Position numbers and translations under genes: made by a program | NCBI RefSeq assembly: GCF_947495455.1 | Contig: NZ_CANLZC010000064.1 | Location: 1 to 33,730, forward strand | From: an uncultured Shewanella sp. | GTDB lineage: Bacteria > Pseudomonadota > Gammaproteobacteria > Enterobacterales > Shewanellaceae | Reading direction: 5' to 3' | Length of the DNA: 33,730 nt | The notes under the pieces: generated by a model | Told to the model about the DNA's origin: nothing | Seen by the model: the letters and a program-made list of their open reading frames with translations, nothing else | The model's database searches: none | In this document: in pieces, positions 6,733 through 15,969 of the stretch | Layout of the letters: every line of letters begins with the position of its first letter | How positions within the stretch are numbered: the first letter of the stretch is position 1

Positions 6733-9012
6733 ATGGCATTTTTTATATTGTTTCTACTTGTAGTCGTTGTTGTGTTGTTTAGCGTGAAAAGCACGCGTAT
6801 GGCATTGTTAACTCAACCCGCATTTTCGTTTTTCAAAAAAGTGCTGCCGCCTTTGTCAAATACAGAAAAAGAGGCCATGGAAGCGGGGGATGTATGGTGG
6901 GAAGGGGAGCTATTTCAAGGTCGACCTGATTGGAATGTCCTTCATGGCTATGGTAAACCTAGTTTAACCAGTGAAGAGCAAGCCTTTATTGATAATCAAG
7001 TGGCGACAGCCCTTGGAATGATTGACGATCATGACATTGTTCAAAATAGGAAGGACTTACCACCAGAGCTTTGGGACTATTTTAAAAAAGAAGGCTTTTT
7101 TGCTTTAATTATTCCTAAACAATATGGGGGTAAAGCATTTTCGGCTTATGCGAACTCAACTATTGTGAGTAAAATTGCCAGTCGCAGTGTCAGTGCCGCC
7201 GTGACTGTGATGGTGCCTAATTCACTCGGTCCTGGCGAGTTATTGACTCATTATGGAACGGCGGAGCAAAAAGATCGGTGGTTACCGGATTTAGCCTCTG
7301 GAAAAGCCATTCCTTGTTTTGCATTAACGGGCCCTGAAGCAGGCTCGGATGCTGGGGCCATACCTGACGAAGGGATCGTGTGTCGTCAACAGTGGAACGG
7401 GGAAGAAATATTAGGGTTAAAGTTAACTTGGAATAAACGCTATATCACCTTAGCACCTGTTGCGACAGTCTTAGGTCTTGCGTTTCAGATGCGCGATCCT
7501 GATGGATTATTAGGGAATGTTAGCAATATTGGGATCACTTGTGCGCTTATTCCCACCGATCATCCAGGTGTCGAAATTGGTCGTCGTCATAATCCATTAA
7601 ATATGGCGTTCATGAATGGTACTACGTCAGGGAAAGATGTTTTTATTCCGCTGGATTGGATTATAGGTGGACCATTATATGCGGGCCGTGGTTGGCGTAT
7701 GTTGGTTGAATGCTTATCGGCAGGCAGGGGAATTTCTTTACCGGCATTGTCTACAGCATCGGGACATTTGACGACGAAAACGACAACAGCATACAGCTAT
7801 GTTCGTCAGCAATTTGGGCTACCTATTGGGCAATTTGAAGGTGTTCAAGAAGCGTTAGCACGGATAATAGCCAATACTTACCAGCTTGAAGCTGCACGGC
7901 GTTTAACCACAACCGGTATTGATCTAAAAGTTAAGCCTTCTGTTGTGACTGCAATTGCGAAATATCATATGACGGAGTTAGGGCGTCAAGTGATGAATGA
8001 TGCGATGGATATTCAATCTGGAAAGGGGATCCAGCTTGGGCCTAAAAATTATTTGGGTCAAGGTTATATGTCTTGTCCCATTTCAATTACCGTTGAAGGC
8101 GCCAATATTTTAACTCGAAGTTTGATGATTTTTGGTCAGGGCGCGACACGATGTCACCCTTATGTCATCGCTGAAATGGAAGCCGCCGCCATGAAAGATG
8201 AAAAGGATGGATTGGCTCGTTTTGATGCATTACTACTTGGTCATATGGGTTATACAGCTCGAAATGCATTGAGTGCTTTTGGTCATGCATTAACAGGTAG
8301 TCGCTTAGCCACGGCGCCCGTTAGTGGAGAAACAAAGCAATATTATAAAGATATGACTCGTCTATCATCGGCTTTAGCCTTTATGACGGATTTATCTATG
8401 CTGGTCATGGGGGGCGATCTGAAACGTAAGGAAATGTTATCGGCGCGTTTGGGTGATGTCCTGAGTCAACTTTATTTGGCATCTGCAACACTGAAGATGT
8501 TTGAAGATAATGGCCGCCAGTTTGATGATTTACCTGCCGTTAGACATGTCATGGCGACACGTTTGCAGCTTGCTTCACAAGCATTAAATGAAGCTATTCG
8601 CAATTTTCCAAATAAAGCGGTGGCAATGTTATTACGGGTTATCATTTTCCCCTTAGGTAACCGCTTTAAGGCGCCCAGTGATAAATTGTCTGTTGATCTT
8701 GCTCAAAGCATAAGTCAACCAGGACCTGCTAGGGATAGGTTAACATTTTTATGCCCTGATTTAGCAGAGGAGCAAGGTGGCATTGCCGATGTGGAACAGG
8801 CATTTTTAGCGAAATATGCTTGCAAAGGTTTATATCAGAAACTCAAACAAGCACAAAAGGAGGGTCAACTACCGACAAAAATGGCGCCATTAGCCTTGTT
8901 TGAAGCGGCGTTAGATGCAAGTATTATATCGATTGACGAATATAATGCCTTAGTTAATGCTGATAAATTGAGGTTAGCGGCGATTGCAGTCGACGACTTT
9001 GCATCCTTGTAG
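6733..9012 (+). CDS. fadE: acyl-CoA dehydrogenase FadE
   Basis: This flavoprotein performs the first step of fatty-acid beta-oxidation, oxidising acyl-CoA to trans-2-enoyl-CoA. It is 759 residues long, with one N-terminal hydrophobic segment (about 1-18) that probably anchors it to the inner membrane. The acyl-CoA dehydrogenase domain (about 85-480) contains CFALTGPEAGSDAG, GRGISLPALS and ITVEGANILTRS...FGQGATRCHPY. A C-terminal DUF1974 region typical of FadE follows. E. coli FadE is somewhat longer. It is the second gene of the psrA operon and ends at a strong terminator. No key motif looks broken. Confidence 0.93.
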   Translation: MAFFILFLLVVVVVLFSVKSTRMALLTQPAFSFFKKVLPPLSNTEKEAMEAGDVWWEGELFQGRPDWNVLHGYGKPSLTSEEQAFIDNQVATALGMIDDHDIVQNRKDLPPELWDYFKKEGFFALIIPKQYGGKAFSAYANSTIVSKIASRSVSAAVTVMVPNSLGPGELLTHYGTAEQKDRWLPDLASGKAIPCFALTGPEAGSDAGAIPDEGIVCRQQWNGEEILGLKLTWNKRYITLAPVATVLGLAFQMRDPDGLLGNVSNIGITCALIPTDHPGVEIGRRHNPLNMAFMNGTTSGKDVFIPLDWIIGGPLYAGRGWRMLVECLSAGRGISLPALSTASGHLTTKTTTAYSYVRQQFGLPIGQFEGVQEALARIIANTYQLEAARRLTTTGIDLKVKPSVVTAIAKYHMTELGRQVMNDAMDIQSGKGIQLGPKNYLGQGYMSCPISITVEGANILTRSLMIFGQGATRCHPYVIAEMEAAAMKDEKDGLARFDALLLGHMGYTARNALSAFGHALTGSRLATAPVSGETKQYYKDMTRLSSALAFMTDLSMLVMGGDLKRKEMLSARLGDVLSQLYLASATLKMFEDNGRQFDDLPAVRHVMATRLQLASQALNEAIRNFPNKAVAMLLRVIIFPLGNRFKAPSDKLSVDLAQSISQPGPARDRLTFLCPDLAEEQGGIADVEQAFLAKYACKGLYQKLKQAQKEGQLPTKMAPLALFEAALDASIISIDEYNALVNADKLRLAAIAVDDFASL

Positions 9013-9030
9013 CCCACAATGAAAGTGAGT

Positions 9031-9060
9031 AAAAAAGGGACGCGATTGCGTCCCTTTTTT
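9031..9060. terminator. bidirectional terminator between fadE and pykA
   Basis: A perfect 13-bp stem AAAAAAGGGACGC / GCGTCCCTTTTTT with loop GATT. It has a T-run in both directions and serves the converging fadE and pykA genes. Confidence 0.95.
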
Positions 9061-9069
9061 GTTTTTACA

Positions 9070-9134
9070 GGTGTTCCGTCCTGAGATAAGTTGACACTTT
9101 GGAGACTTATCGATGAAAACTTCAAGTAAAATGG
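9070..9134 (+). mobile_element. possible insertion-sequence end remnant
   Basis: Between the terminator and the end of pykA lies TGTTCCGTCCTGAGATAAGT, then an inverted ACTTATC, then ATGAAAACTTCAAGTAAAATG. This looks like the left end of an insertion sequence plus the first codons of a transposase (MKTSSKM), after which the reading runs into pykA. Only about 65 bp remain and I cannot name the element. It is a recollection-level match. Confidence 0.3.
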
Positions 9135-9137
9135 GTG

Positions 9138-10577
9138 TTAAGCGACGATTAAGATCTTACAAGTATTCGTGCCACCAATAGTCTCCATTGCATCGCCTTT
9201 GGTCATTAATACCATGTCACCACTTTGTAAATAGCCTGCTTTTGATAAGGCGGCTAATGCTTCTTGAGGTAAAACTTCAGCAGAATACTGTGTTGAATCA
9301 AAGTAGAAAGGATGAACACCTCGGTATAAAGCCATTTTGGCTAACGTTCCTTGATGGCGAGATAAAGAATAAATCGGTAACGAAGAGCTGATGCGTGACA
9401 TTAACTGTGGCGTTGCACCTGATTCAGTCAGTGCAATAATGGCTTTGACACTGTCTAAATGGTTAGCTGCATACATAGTAGATAAAGCAATGGTTTCTTC
9501 AACGGTACTAAATTGTTGATCAATTCTATGTTTAGACACTTGTACACTGGGGTGTGACTCTGCACCTAAACAGACATTTGACATGGCTTTAACGGTTTCT
9601 TCTGGAAAGTCACCAGCAGCGGTTTCTGCCGATAGCATGACGGCATCAGTGCCATCAAGGACAGCATTAGCGACATCCATGACTTCAGCACGTGTTGGCA
9701 TTGGGCTGCTGATCATGGACTCCATCATTTGCGTGGCCGTGATAACCGGTTTATTGAGTTGACGAGAGCGACTAATGAGCTTTTTTTGCACAGCCACTAA
9801 CGCGGGATCGCCAATTTCTACGCCGAGATCGCCACGGGCGACCATAACGGCATCAGATGCTTTAATGACATCATCCATGGCCTCATCCGTCGAAACCGCT
9901 TCAGCGCGTTCAACTTTTGAGACGATAAGTGCATTACTGCCAGCGGCAACGGCTAATGAGCGAGCATAGTTAAGATCAGCACCGCTACGTGGAAAGGAAA
10001 CGGCCAGGTAATCGACATTGATGGCAGCGGCTGTAATGATGTCTTGCTTGTCTTTTTCTGTGAGTGCTTCAGCAGATAAACCGCCACCTTGTTTGTTGAT
10101 GCCTTTATTGTTAGATAAAGGGCCCGCTACAGTAACTATGGTATGGACTTTATTGCCTTCAACACGTTCAACTTTCAGTTGTACACGGCCATCATCAAGC
10201 ATTAAAATGTCGTTGACACTCACATCTTGTGGTAAGGCTTTGTAATCAATACCAACTTGATTTTCATCTCCTTCCCCTTTTCCTAAGTCGGCATCAAGGA
10301 TATAAGTTTGCCCAAGTTTTAACTGTACCTTTTTGTTATCTTTAAAGGTTGAAACTCGAATTTTTGGCCCTTGTAAATCGCCTAGGATCGCCACATGGAC
10401 ACCTAACTCTTTAGCAATAGCTCTTGCATCAGAGGCTCGCTTTAAGTGATCTTCTGCTGAGCCATGTGAAAAGTTTAGACGAACAACATTGGCACCGGCT
10501 GCGATGATGCGACGTAAATTATCATCGCGATCTGTGGCTGGGCCTAAAGTTGTGACGATTTTTGTTCTGCGGAACAT
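9138..10577 (-). CDS. pykA: pyruvate kinase II
   Basis: Converts phosphoenolpyruvate and ADP to pyruvate and ATP in lower glycolysis. The 479-residue length and motifs are those of the PykA type: an N-terminal RRTKIVTTLGPATDR, VVRLNFSHG, the catalytic-lysine region AVSFPRSGADL...VSKVERAEAV, the metal and phosphate segment VMVARGDLGVEIG, and the signature ITATQMMESMISSPMPTRAE. The C-terminal allosteric domain is complete. The ATG follows GGAG at eight bases. It is transcribed alone, convergent with fadE, and a HexR-type box lies about 70 bp upstream. PykA thereby joins the Entner-Doudoroff regulon. Confidence 0.97.
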   Translation of the reverse strand: MFRRTKIVTTLGPATDRDDNLRRIIAAGANVVRLNFSHGSAEDHLKRASDARAIAKELGVHVAILGDLQGPKIRVSTFKDNKKVQLKLGQTYILDADLGKGEGDENQVGIDYKALPQDVSVNDILMLDDGRVQLKVERVEGNKVHTIVTVAGPLSNNKGINKQGGGLSAEALTEKDKQDIITAAAINVDYLAVSFPRSGADLNYARSLAVAAGSNALIVSKVERAEAVSTDEAMDDVIKASDAVMVARGDLGVEIGDPALVAVQKKLISRSRQLNKPVITATQMMESMISSPMPTRAEVMDVANAVLDGTDAVMLSAETAAGDFPEETVKAMSNVCLGAESHPSVQVSKHRIDQQFSTVEETIALSTMYAANHLDSVKAIIALTESGATPQLMSRISSSLPIYSLSRHQGTLAKMALYRGVHPFYFDSTQYSAEVLPQEALAALSKAGYLQSGDMVLMTKGDAMETIGGTNTCKILIVA

Positions 10578-10623
10578 ACCATACTCCGTTAAAATTTAAA
10601 TTCTGGAACGCTATTACTCTATT

Positions 10624-10629
10624 ATGATA
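10624..10629 (-). promoter_or_regulatory. extended -10 of the pykA promoter
   Basis: TGGTATCAT on the minus strand gives an extended -10 element about 47 bp before the start codon. The -35 (TACAAA at 16 bp) is poor and overlaps the HexR box, so a bound regulator would sit on it. Confidence 0.45.
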
Positions 10630-10646
10630 CCAGACATTAGTGTGTT

Positions 10647-10663
10647 TTGTAGGAAAATTACAA
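10647..10663. promoter_or_regulatory. HexR-type operator upstream of pykA
   Basis: TTGTAGGAAAATTACAA matches the published HexR consensus (TTGTARTWWWAYTACAA, as I recall it) at 16 of 17 positions. It overlaps the -35 region of pykA, which fits repression. hexR itself is the next gene upstream. Confidence 0.8.
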
Positions 10664-10721
10664 GATTTTGCTAGATAAAAAATAACTTTTTTAAGGTTGA
10701 ATGGGGTGAATTATCTTGTTA

Positions 10722-10749
10722 AAGCCGCTTCAGGATATGATAGCGGCTT
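10722..10749 (-). terminator. hairpin after hexR
   Basis: An eight-bp GC-rich stem AAGCCGCT / AGCGGCTT lies 21 bases past the hexR stop codon. The following tract is short in U, so termination may be weak or Rho-assisted. Confidence 0.55.
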
Positions 10750-10769
10750 AACATCATCAAGAAAGTCAG

Positions 10770-11624
10770 TTACAGAATGGGATCTTTATCGATGCGAGAT
10801 TCTTTTAAAACTTCTTTAACGCGTTTCAAGTTTTCTCGAAAACGGGGGCCACGGCGTAAGGTGAAACCTGTGGCTAAGACATCAACAATAACAAGTTGAG
10901 CAAGTCGAGAAGCCATAGGAAGATACATATCGGTATCTTCAGGTACTTCCATGGTAACAGGCAGTGTGCAGACATTGGATAAAGGAGAGTGTCTTGCTGT
11001 TATGCCTATGACTGCTGCGCCATTTTCTCGTGCTAATTTGGCAATATCAATCAATGATTTAGTTCTTCCTGTGTGGGATATTAATACCACCACATCGCCG
11101 TCATTACTGTTGATACAGCTCATACGTTGCATAAGCACATCATCAAAACAAATAACGGGAACGTTAAAGCGAAAGAATTTATTTTGTGCGTCGTGAGCAA
11201 CAGATGCTGAGGCCCCTAAACCAAAAAAAGAAATCTTTTTCGCTTGGGTGAGAATATCGACAGCTTTGTTGATTGCTGCGGTGTCGATGCTTTGCCTTGC
11301 GGTATCTAATGAGGCCATTGATGATTCAAATATTTTGGTGGTATACGAATCAGGGCTGTCATCTTCTTCAACATGTCGACTGACATAAGGCGTACCGTTG
11401 GCGAGGCTTTGAGCCAAGTGCAATTTAAAATCAGGAAAGCCTTTAGTATCTAACCTGCGGCAAAAACGATTGACTGTCGGTTCACTAACATCCGCCATTT
11501 TTGCGAGTGTGGCGATACTTGAGTGGATAGCCGTTTGTGGTGAAGCGAGGATCACCTCTGCGACTTTACGTTCAGATTTACTAAAGTGTGTCAGGCTTTT
11601 TTGTACCTTTTCTAGGGTATTCAT
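10770..11624 (-). CDS. hexR: HexR, RpiR-family central-carbon regulator
   Basis: A transcription factor that senses the Entner-Doudoroff intermediate KDPG. In Shewanella it represses glucose-catabolic genes and affects gluconeogenic ones. The 284 residues comprise an N-terminal RpiR helix-turn-helix (about 1-77, with KSERKVAEVIL and ADVSEPTVNRFCRRL) and a SIS sugar-phosphate domain (about 120-255, with FFGLGASASVAHDAQNKFFR and SHTGRTKSLIDIA). I start at MNTLEKVQ, where homologs begin. The open frame runs 73 codons further upstream but that part is not protein-like. It lies between pykA and the divergent zwf operon, both of which carry HexR boxes. No box of similar quality was seen that would obviously serve hexR itself. 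Confidence 0.95.
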   Translation of the reverse strand: MNTLEKVQKSLTHFSKSERKVAEVILASPQTAIHSSIATLAKMADVSEPTVNRFCRRLDTKGFPDFKLHLAQSLANGTPYVSRHVEEDDSPDSYTTKIFESSMASLDTARQSIDTAAINKAVDILTQAKKISFFGLGASASVAHDAQNKFFRFNVPVICFDDVLMQRMSCINSNDGDVVVLISHTGRTKSLIDIAKLARENGAAVIGITARHSPLSNVCTLPVTMEVPEDTDMYLPMASRLAQLVIVDVLATGFTLRRGPRFRENLKRVKEVLKESRIDKDPIL

Positions 11625-11853
11625 ATGGATATGTCCACTCAGAAGGAATGTAGTTTTATTTTTACTTTCTATGATGGTTATTTTTTCTTCTATAACACAG
11701 CGTAGAGCGTTACAATAAATTATACTAGTGAAAGTATAAAAGTATCTAGTAAATATAGTAATTTTATCACGAAAGAATAACAGATAGTGTAGACATCTGA
11801 CTAGTGACGGTGAAAGGCGATAATTTACAAAATTTAGATGCAATTATTGAGTT

Positions 11854-11870
11854 CTGTTGTTATATTACAA
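11854..11870. promoter_or_regulatory. HexR-type operator upstream of zwf
   Basis: CTGTTGTTATATTACAA matches the HexR consensus at 15 of 17 positions and ends 62 bp before the preferred zwf start. A promoter with clear -35 and -10 boxes could not be fixed, but this position is typical for a repressor. Confidence 0.7.
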
Positions 11871-11932
11871 CAAATGTGTGAATTCTTGTCTTTTTAAGGC
11901 GGGACACTGTAATGATAGGAGATGACGTCTCG

Positions 11933-13402
11933 ATGGGTATAACAACAGAAGCCAAAGCCTGTGATTTTGTTCTTTTTGGAACCAAAGGGGATTTAGCTAA
12001 GCGAAAATTATTGCCTTCTTTATATCAATTAGATAAAGCTCAATTGCTTGATGAAGACACTAAAATTCTGGGTGTAGCCAAAGATAATTTCACTTTAGAA
12101 GAATACCGTGCATTAGTTAAAACGGCATTAACGACGTTCGTTAAAGAAGAAATTTGCTCAGAGACATTAAATCGTTTGCTAGAACGTTGTCATTATATTG
12201 GAACCAACTTTACTGAGTCGAAAGGTTACAAGGCTTTTCATACGGTATTGGAACCGAAAAAGCGTGCTACTGTCTGTTATTTTGCTACACCCCCTGCTAT
12301 TTTTGGTGATATTTGTCGTTGTTTAAATGAACAAAAACTGATTTATCCCGATACTCGTGTTGTCCTTGAAAAACCCATTGGTTCTGATCTTGCTTCTTCA
12401 AAAGTGATTAATGATCAAGTATCAGCCTTTTTTAATGAAGAACAAATATACCGCATCGATCACTATTTAGGTAAAGAAACGGTCCAAAATTTGATTGCAT
12501 TGCGTTTTGCCAATTCTTTGTTTGCGTCAAAGTGGGATAACCGTACCATAGATCATGTACAAATTTCTGTTGCAGAAGAAGTTGGTATTGAAGGGCGTTG
12601 GGGCTATTTTGATAAAGCCGGCCAAATGCGAGATATGATCCAAAATCATTTATTACAGGTATTAACGTTAGTTGCGATGGATCCACCTGTAAATTTAGAT
12701 GCGGACAGTATTCGTGATGAAAAGGTGAAAGTGCTTAAATCACTGCGACCTATCAATGAAGATAATATTTTTGAAAATACCGTTCGAGGTCAGTACTCAT
12801 CAGGCTTTCTAAAAGGTTCTCCAGCACCGGGTTATTTAGAAGAAGAAGGGGCAAATGTTAATTCTAATACTGAAACATTTGTTGCATTAAGAGTCGATAT
12901 TGATAATTGGCGTTGGGCTGGCGTGCCTTTTTATCTCAGAAGTGGCAAGCGGATGCCGTTTAAGAGCTCTGAAATCGTCGTGTATTTTAAAAACCCGCCT
13001 CATAATTTGTATCGCTCAAATTATCGTAACTTGCCACCTAATAAATTGACTATTCGCTTACAGCCCCATGAAGGTGTTGAAATTCAGATGATGAATAAAG
13101 TGCCTGGATTGGAGCAAAAGCAGCGCTTGCAAACCGCTAAATTGGATTTAAGTTTTTCAGATACTTTTAAAACAGAGCGTATTGCTGATGCTTATGAGCG
13201 TCTGTTATTAGAAGCTATGTTGGGCAATCAAGCGTTATTTGTTCGTCGCGATGAAGTTGAACAGGCGTGGAGTTGGGTAGATGGCATTATCAAGGCTTGG
13301 GAAAGCAGTAGTGAAAAACCAAAACCGTATCCTGCAGGGACATGGGGGCCGGTCGCATCGGTTGCATTAATTGCAAAAGACGGTCGTTCTTGGGATGAAT
13401 AG
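11933..13402 (+). CDS. zwf: glucose-6-phosphate 1-dehydrogenase
   Basis: Oxidises glucose-6-phosphate to 6-phosphogluconolactone with NAD(P)+, the entry to the Entner-Doudoroff and oxidative pentose phosphate routes. The nucleotide-binding loop is FVLFGTKGDLAKRKLLPSLY and the active-site signature is RIDHYLGKE (His177 with the preferred start). The C-terminal domain is complete with FYLRSGKRMP. I prefer the ATG that gives MGITTEAKACDF (489 aa), which follows AGGAG at about 11 bases. An ATG at 11912 would add seven residues behind AAGG. It is the first gene of the four-gene Entner-Doudoroff operon, with a HexR box upstream. Confidence 0.95.
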   Translation: MGITTEAKACDFVLFGTKGDLAKRKLLPSLYQLDKAQLLDEDTKILGVAKDNFTLEEYRALVKTALTTFVKEEICSETLNRLLERCHYIGTNFTESKGYKAFHTVLEPKKRATVCYFATPPAIFGDICRCLNEQKLIYPDTRVVLEKPIGSDLASSKVINDQVSAFFNEEQIYRIDHYLGKETVQNLIALRFANSLFASKWDNRTIDHVQISVAEEVGIEGRWGYFDKAGQMRDMIQNHLLQVLTLVAMDPPVNLDADSIRDEKVKVLKSLRPINEDNIFENTVRGQYSSGFLKGSPAPGYLEEEGANVNSNTETFVALRVDIDNWRWAGVPFYLRSGKRMPFKSSEIVVYFKNPPHNLYRSNYRNLPPNKLTIRLQPHEGVEIQMMNKVPGLEQKQRLQTAKLDLSFSDTFKTERIADAYERLLLEAMLGNQALFVRRDEVEQAWSWVDGIIKAWESSSEKPKPYPAGTWGPVASVALIAKDGRSWDE

Positions 13403-13415
13403 AGAAAAAAGTAAC

Positions 13416-14114
13416 ATGATTAAAGAAACGGTATTTAAAGCCTTTGAAAGTAAAGGGGCATTAGAGCAACAGCTTGCTGAGCGTATTGCCGAACAACTAC
13501 AAGAAGCCGTTGATAGCCGAGGACAGGCGAGTCTTGTGGTATCAGGCGGCTCAACCCCTTTGGCTTTGTTTGAACAACTGAGTCATCGCGGTATTGATTG
13601 GAATAAAGTGCAAATCACTCTAGCTGATGAGCGCTGGGTGAATAATGATCATGCTGATTCAAATGAAAAGTTGGTCAGAGAACATTTACTCACCAATAAA
13701 GCGGCAAGTGCAAAATTTCAGGGGTTGAAAAACATGTTTTCGACTCCAGAAGAAGGCGCTGCAATGACCACAGAGCAGCTGGCTCATTTTTCTCGTCCTT
13801 TTGATGTGGTCGTTTTAGGAATGGGCAATGATGGCCATACTTGTTCATGGTTTCCTTGTTCGGCAGAGTTAGCTCAAGCTTTGTCAACGGATGATCTTTG
13901 CGTTGCGGTTAACCCGACAACGGCGCCCAATGCAAGGATCACATTATCTAAATCTGCGATTTTGGCAAGTCGCCAAATCTATTTACACATAGTCGGTGAG
14001 CAGAAACTGAGTGTTTATCGTCAAGCATTAACAAGTAAAGCGGTGGATGAAATGCCTATACGCGCTGTTTTAGGTCAAAGCAGTACCCCTGTTGATGTTT
14101 ATTGGAGTGCTTAA
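13416..14114 (+). CDS. pgl: 6-phosphogluconolactonase
   Basis: Hydrolyses 6-phosphogluconolactone to 6-phosphogluconate. The protein has 232 residues of the DevB/SOL type, with the motifs VVSGGSTPLALFE, ITLADERWVNNDHADSNE and VVLGMGNDGHTCSWFP, where His and Glu of these segments form the active site. I start at MIKETVF, 13 bases after the zwf stop. Earlier in-frame starts would overlap zwf. It is the second gene of the operon. Confidence 0.94.
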   Translation: MIKETVFKAFESKGALEQQLAERIAEQLQEAVDSRGQASLVVSGGSTPLALFEQLSHRGIDWNKVQITLADERWVNNDHADSNEKLVREHLLTNKAASAKFQGLKNMFSTPEEGAAMTTEQLAHFSRPFDVVVLGMGNDGHTCSWFPCSAELAQALSTDDLCVAVNPTTAPNARITLSKSAILASRQIYLHIVGEQKLSVYRQALTSKAVDEMPIRAVLGQSSTPVDVYWSA

Positions 14115-14123
14115 GGAGTTATT

Positions 14124-15950
14124 ATGCAAGCCGTTATAGAAGCTGTGACTCAGCGTATTATTAAGCGTAGTGAAGTCTCCAGAGCCAAGTATTTATCTGC
14201 ATTAGAAGATGCAAAAACGAAAGGTGTACATCGTAGCGCGCTAAGCTGTGGTAATTTAGCCCATGGATTTGCTGCGTGTAATCCTGATGATAAGTCGTCC
14301 ATTAAACAGCTTAATAAAGCGAATATTGGTATTGTGACTGCTTTTAATGACATGTTATCAGCCCATCAGCCTTATGAAGTATACCCAGAATTATTGAAAA
14401 AAGCCTGCCAAGAAGTGGGGAGTGTTGCACAAGTTGCAGGTGGTGTGCCAGCAATGTGTGATGGCGTGACTCAAGGTCAGCCTGGCATGGAGCTGAGCTT
14501 GTTGAGCCGTGAAGTGATTGCTATGGCCACGGCTGTGGGGCTTTCACATAATATGTTTGATGGGGCGTTATTATTAGGGATCTGTGACAAAATTGTTCCG
14601 GGGTTATTGATAGGAGCACTCAGTTTTGGGCATTTGCCTATGCTATTTGTGCCTGCAGGCCCGATGAAGTCAGGGATCCCCAATAAAGAAAAAGCACGTA
14701 TAAGACAGCAGTTTGCTCAAGGTAAAGTGGACCGAGCCGCGTTGCTAGAGGCTGAATCTGCGTCTTATCATAGTGCAGGTACTTGTACTTTTTATGGTAC
14801 TGCCAACAGTAACCAGTTGATGTTAGAAGTGATGGGGTTACAGCTGCCGGGCTCCTCTTTTGTGAACCCAGATGATCCATTGAGAGAAGCCTTGAGTAAA
14901 ACGGCTGCGAAACAAGTGTGTCGTTTAAATGAAATGGGTTCTCAATATACGCCTATCGGTCAAGTTGTCTCAGAAAAATCCATTGTAAATGGCATTGTCG
15001 CGCTGTTAGCGACAGGCGGTTCGACTAACTTGACTATGCATATTGTTGCTATTGCCCGTGCTGCTGGCATTATTATTAATTGGGATGATTTTTCAGAGCT
15101 GTCTGATGCGGTTCCTTTATTGGCTCGTGTTTATCCTAATGGGCATGCGGATATTAACCATTTCCATGCTGCAGGTGGAATGGCACTGCTGATTAAAGAG
15201 TTACTTGATGCGGGGTTACTGCATGAAGATGTGCAAACTGTCGCGGGGCCGGGTCTTAAGCGTTATACCCAAGAGCCTAAATTAATTGATGGCGAGTTAC
15301 GTTGGGTTGAAGGTCCTAAAGACAGTTATGATAAAGCCGTATTAACATCTGTTAGCGAACCTTTTCAAGCCAATGGCGGCTTAAAACTCATGAAAGGTAA
15401 CCTAGGACGCGCGGTAATAAAGGTCTCGGCGGTACAAGAAGAAAACAGGATCGTTGAAGCGCCAGCTGTGGTGATTGATGATCAAAATAAGTTAGACGCT
15501 TTATTTAAAGCGGGCGAGCTGAACAAAGATTGTGTGGTCGTGGTGAAGGGGCAAGGCCCTAAAGCCATTGGTATGCCAGAGCTGCATAAATTGACCCCTA
15601 TTTTAGGCAGTTTGCAAGATAAAGGGTTTAAGGTTGCACTTCTAACCGATGGTCGTATGTCCGGTGCATCGGGTAAAGTGCCTGCGGCTATTCATTTGAC
15701 ACCAGAAGCGTTAGATGGTGGTTTAATCGCGAAAGTGCAACAAGGGGATATGATCCGTTTAAATGCATTAACCGGTGAACTGAGTTTATTAGTTGATGAG
15801 ACAGTATTAAATGCTCGAGTGGCTGAAGAAGTGAATTTACAACCTTCAAGTTACGGTATGGGGCGTGAATTATTTGGTGCGCTACGGTCAAATTTAAGTA
15901 GCCCAGAGACGGGTGCGCGTTGTACCCAAGCCATTGATGAAAAATATTAA
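14124..15950 (+). CDS. edd: 6-phosphogluconate dehydratase
   Basis: Dehydrates 6-phosphogluconate to 2-keto-3-deoxy-6-phosphogluconate (KDPG), the defining Entner-Doudoroff step. It is a 608-residue member of the IlvD/Edd family with Fe-S cluster cysteines in GGVPAMCDGVTQGQPGM, LLGICDKIVPG and SAGTCTFYGTANSNQ. C-terminal signatures are LLTDGRMSGASGKVPAAIH and NLQPSSYGMGRELF. AAGGAG lies six bases before the ATG, nine bases after the pgl stop. KDPG made here is also the HexR effector, so the operon feeds its own induction. Confidence 0.97.
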   Translation: MQAVIEAVTQRIIKRSEVSRAKYLSALEDAKTKGVHRSALSCGNLAHGFAACNPDDKSSIKQLNKANIGIVTAFNDMLSAHQPYEVYPELLKKACQEVGSVAQVAGGVPAMCDGVTQGQPGMELSLLSREVIAMATAVGLSHNMFDGALLLGICDKIVPGLLIGALSFGHLPMLFVPAGPMKSGIPNKEKARIRQQFAQGKVDRAALLEAESASYHSAGTCTFYGTANSNQLMLEVMGLQLPGSSFVNPDDPLREALSKTAAKQVCRLNEMGSQYTPIGQVVSEKSIVNGIVALLATGGSTNLTMHIVAIARAAGIIINWDDFSELSDAVPLLARVYPNGHADINHFHAAGGMALLIKELLDAGLLHEDVQTVAGPGLKRYTQEPKLIDGELRWVEGPKDSYDKAVLTSVSEPFQANGGLKLMKGNLGRAVIKVSAVQEENRIVEAPAVVIDDQNKLDALFKAGELNKDCVVVVKGQGPKAIGMPELHKLTPILGSLQDKGFKVALLTDGRMSGASGKVPAAIHLTPEALDGGLIAKVQQGDMIRLNALTGELSLLVDETVLNARVAEEVNLQPSSYGMGRELFGALRSNLSSPETGARCTQAIDEKY

Positions 15951-15969
15951 AATTAGGAAGAATAACTCC

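Noticed and set aside
8865..9125. A minus-strand 86-codon ORF over the end of fadE
   Set aside because: It lies opposite fadE and across the terminator, with no ribosome binding site or family pattern.
11697..11713. A possible third HexR site (TTACAATAAATTATA)
   Set aside because: Only one half-site resembles the consensus and the palindrome fails; most left-half positions mismatch.
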